Of a stretch of DNA of 64,000 nt, positions 61,700 to 64,000 are shown one piece after another. Source of the stretch: Rhexocercosporidium sp. MPI-PUGE-AT-0058 (lineage: Eukaryota; Ascomycota; Leotiomycetes; Helotiales); contig JAGTJL010000027.1 of assembly GCA_020746875.1 (NCBI GenBank), positions 62,001 to 126,000 of the forward strand, given 5' to 3'. Every line of letters begins with the position of its first letter. Positions within the stretch are counted from its first letter, which is position 1. A program made the position numbers and the translations under genes. The notes under the pieces are model-generated. The model did not search any database and was not told the DNA's origin. It was given only the letters and a program-made list of their open reading frames with translations.

Positions 61700-63920
61700 T
61701 GGGCAGTTTCCTACTCTTCTCTCTATTGTTGACTTCCTACTTAGTTCGTAAACTGCTTACTCTACCAACCAACACCTAGAATAGCGCCAATCCTGAACTC
61801 TCTTTTAATTCCCCGTTGAACCCTAAACTCTCGCTCTTCCCACGGTCCCCTGTACAGTAATCTAAATAGCTTTCACGGTTTCAAACTATATATTTACCTT
61901 TAAAAATTATATTCTGTGATTAACTAAATTAAGTTTACGTATCTTTTCTTATCCTATAGTAAGAACGATATATAAGAAAGAGATATCTTTTATCTAATTA
62001 ACTCTTTATTATTAACGATATTCGATTCGTTTTATTAGTATGCCGTTTATAAGCACTCGGAACCAAGCACCTTATCATGCCAGTAACCGAGCCAGAATGC
62101 CTATGCCTTAGCTAGAACTTACCCGCCGGCTTGTATCAACTAGCACTGATTGCTTTGATCCTGCTGCAAAATAATCTCAGGTTAGAAAGCGCTCGCATCG
62201 TGCATGGAGATAAGAAATACCCAAATCCACGTGTTTTCCCAGGCCAGATAGTCATTTTTAGCATCGTCGATTTGCACCGGGCTTTGGCCGTTAGAATTCA
62301 ACTTTACAGACCACTAGAGTTTCTCTTCTCTGTTGATAAACTCACTCATGAAGTAGGTGGGGAGTAAGTAGGCGTTTAAGTTTATATATAATTTATAATT
62401 AATTGGTGAATCTCAGCGGCATACTTTCGAAATGGACCAACGATCTCTAGATTTCAACGAGATACCATGTCATCCACAATTCATCCGAGACTCGGATGTC
62501 AATCCCGCTCTTCTTCGGTTCAAACATGGACGCTTTGATGTCACCGCTCCATCCCCTGGACATAGTGGATAACAGGTGTCGATACGCGAAAGTGTTTCCT
62601 ATCGAGGGAAGTCCCTTCAAGTTATTGCAGAACCGAGTGTAAAATATAATCCACTTAAGTTTGAAGATTGCCTTAAGTGGGGAATTCCTTCGATGGACCA
62701 GAATTTTGAAGGCTTCTGTAATTAGTGCGTTTTGCTTGAACTGCAAGAGCTCAACTACTTGGTGGTGTTTTTGATGAGGGCGGGCACCCCTGGCAATTTC
62801 GAAGACTTTTAGTGCGAAATTAGCGCCAAATCTGTAGCTACTCCGAATCCTCAATTGCTAAAGACTAAGAAATACAAATTCGATTCTAACTCAGTCATAT
62901 TAATTCTAATAGTAAAGCTTAACAGCTTTCGTAAAGAAATCAAAGACAGGCCTTTTGTAGTTCTAGATTTAGAAGGCTTGAAAGTTGGTGACTTTTGGTG
63001 GTTTTCTCGCTTATCCAGGACGCCTGACCCTCATCAAAAACTTCGCCGAGTAAATGATCGACACATCACAATGGATCCTTTAGCAGCGCTCCCATCCCAA
63101 TACACGTCAAGGTCCTGCACTCTCAACAGGGATACAGGAAATTTTATGATGCTTTGTTTCAGTTATCGAACTTCTTGCGAACGAATATGCTAGTTAATAA
63201 ATGAAGAGTCACTAGCTTTCGTTCTCAAGGGTGAGCCTTATTCTTGCAAGGTCGTTAATTTCCAGGGCTCCACGTTGCGTCTTGAATCATACATAGAGCT
63301 TGGGTTTGGTCATCTATTTCCTGAGACTTAGCCAATAAGCCTGTTCCAATCACAGTGCGCAGATCGTAACCGAACAAGCATGGGTTATGCATTTGCTCGT
63401 GGATGTTACACAGATTTATATCAGGGTAGACTTTTGGATCGAGCTTCATTAGAATGAGATATGAAGAATATAGCAGACTTCTTATTCCTTTGCACATATC
63501 CAACCGCAGACAAGATATTTGCTCAAACATAAACAGACAAAGGGGCTAGCCGGCGCTAACCCCGGTAGTGGCTTGTGCGTCCCGAGCCGGTTACAGTACC
63601 ATCGTGGCGGGCGAGGCTTCAACGACACTTCATTAAACCTCCAACATGCATCACCAACATTGATCAAGACCCATTATTGCCTTCGTCACATGGATACAAT
63701 GAAACCTCAATCAGAGTCACAAGCATCCCTTCCCTTCTTATCGACGCGAAGGGTAACAGTAGAGTTGAAGAAAATTCGTGAAAGAGCGGTCAATATCACT
63801 ACGCAAACCCGGCAACAACCCTTTATCCCACCAAAAATCAATAAGAATATACTTTTCCAGCTCTCAACTTCTTCTATGGCATCCAAATTCCCCCGTATAC
63901 CAACGCCTTTCCAGTAGACC
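61700..63920. repeat. Large dispersed repeat, copy 2
   Basis: This is the partner of the segment at 49.74-52.4 kb, in the same orientation and about 440 bp shorter between outer anchors. It is more AT-rich (for example 61870-62040 and 62380-62400), fitting stronger RIP-type decay. The minus-strand frame 62447-62854 (135 codons) ends with SGDIKASMFEPKKSGIDIR, matching 12 of 19 residues of copy 1, so an ancestral minus-strand coding region is likely. No full gene remains. It ends close to the window's right edge. Confidence 0.65.
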
Positions 63921-64000
63921 AGGTTAGAGCGCCGTACCTAGGTCCAAGTCTGGCGTTTAGCCAACTCGAAGAGCATCAGAAGGCAAGTCCACGGCGTTGA

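Noticed and set aside
62855..63193. 112-codon plus-strand frame in repeat copy 2
   Set aside because: It has no counterpart in copy 1, where the shared coding trace is on the other strand.
1..64000. CRISPR arrays, bacterial operons, riboswitches
   Set aside because: The spliced genes show eukaryotic nuclear DNA, and no spaced identical short repeats of the CRISPR kind were seen.

Overview
This is nuclear DNA of a filamentous ascomycete (Pezizomycotina). The signs are many short introns (about 45-100 nt, GT...AG, CTRAY-like branch sites), a Zn2Cys6 regulator, an RTA1-family membrane protein, a DUF6594-type protein, an Skt5-type chitin synthase regulator with a CAAX box, and RIP-like decay in repeats. 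A leotiomycete would fit, but that is a guess from gene style and not a measurement. There are no operons, no rRNA and no tRNA gene I can defend.

Layout. 0-10 kb: an ATF/CREB-type bZIP gene (minus), then a 566-bp structure that looks like a miniature LTR element (TRIM: 115-bp identical direct repeats, 5-bp target duplication), a gutted MFS transporter pseudogene, an intact NCS1 purine/cytosine-type permease, and about 3 kb without genes. 9.8-20 kb: two small uncharacterised genes beside a 249-bp MITE-like element, then a divergent pair (RTA1-like membrane protein and a Zn2Cys6 regulator), then a 12-exon fungal transcription-factor-domain gene with no visible zinc cluster. 21-43 kb is the conserved core: Skt5-like SEL1-repeat protein, Cbp4, mitochondrial pyruvate carrier subunit, complex I NDUFA2-type subunit, two uncharacterised ORFs, Atp12, and an Osh1-type oxysterol-binding protein (ankyrin + PH + FFAT + OSBP domain). 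Four of these are nuclear genes for mitochondrial inner-membrane or respiratory-chain functions within about 11 kb.

43-64 kb is accessory, repeat-rich and gene-poor. It holds local degenerate repeats, a perfect hairpin, a possible multi-exon gene, and two diverged copies of a >2-kb repeat (about 49.74-52.4 and 61.7-63.9 kb). Between these lies a DUF6594-type gene with a 1303-bp hAT element inserted in its first intron. The element has 21-bp perfect terminal inverted repeats and an 8-bp target duplication, and it landed on the intron's 3' splice site, so the acceptor is now present twice. The enclosed transposase is deleted and carries in-frame stops. Exon joins were worked out by hand from reading phase and splice motifs; the joined coding lengths are multiples of three except where noted (Skt5).
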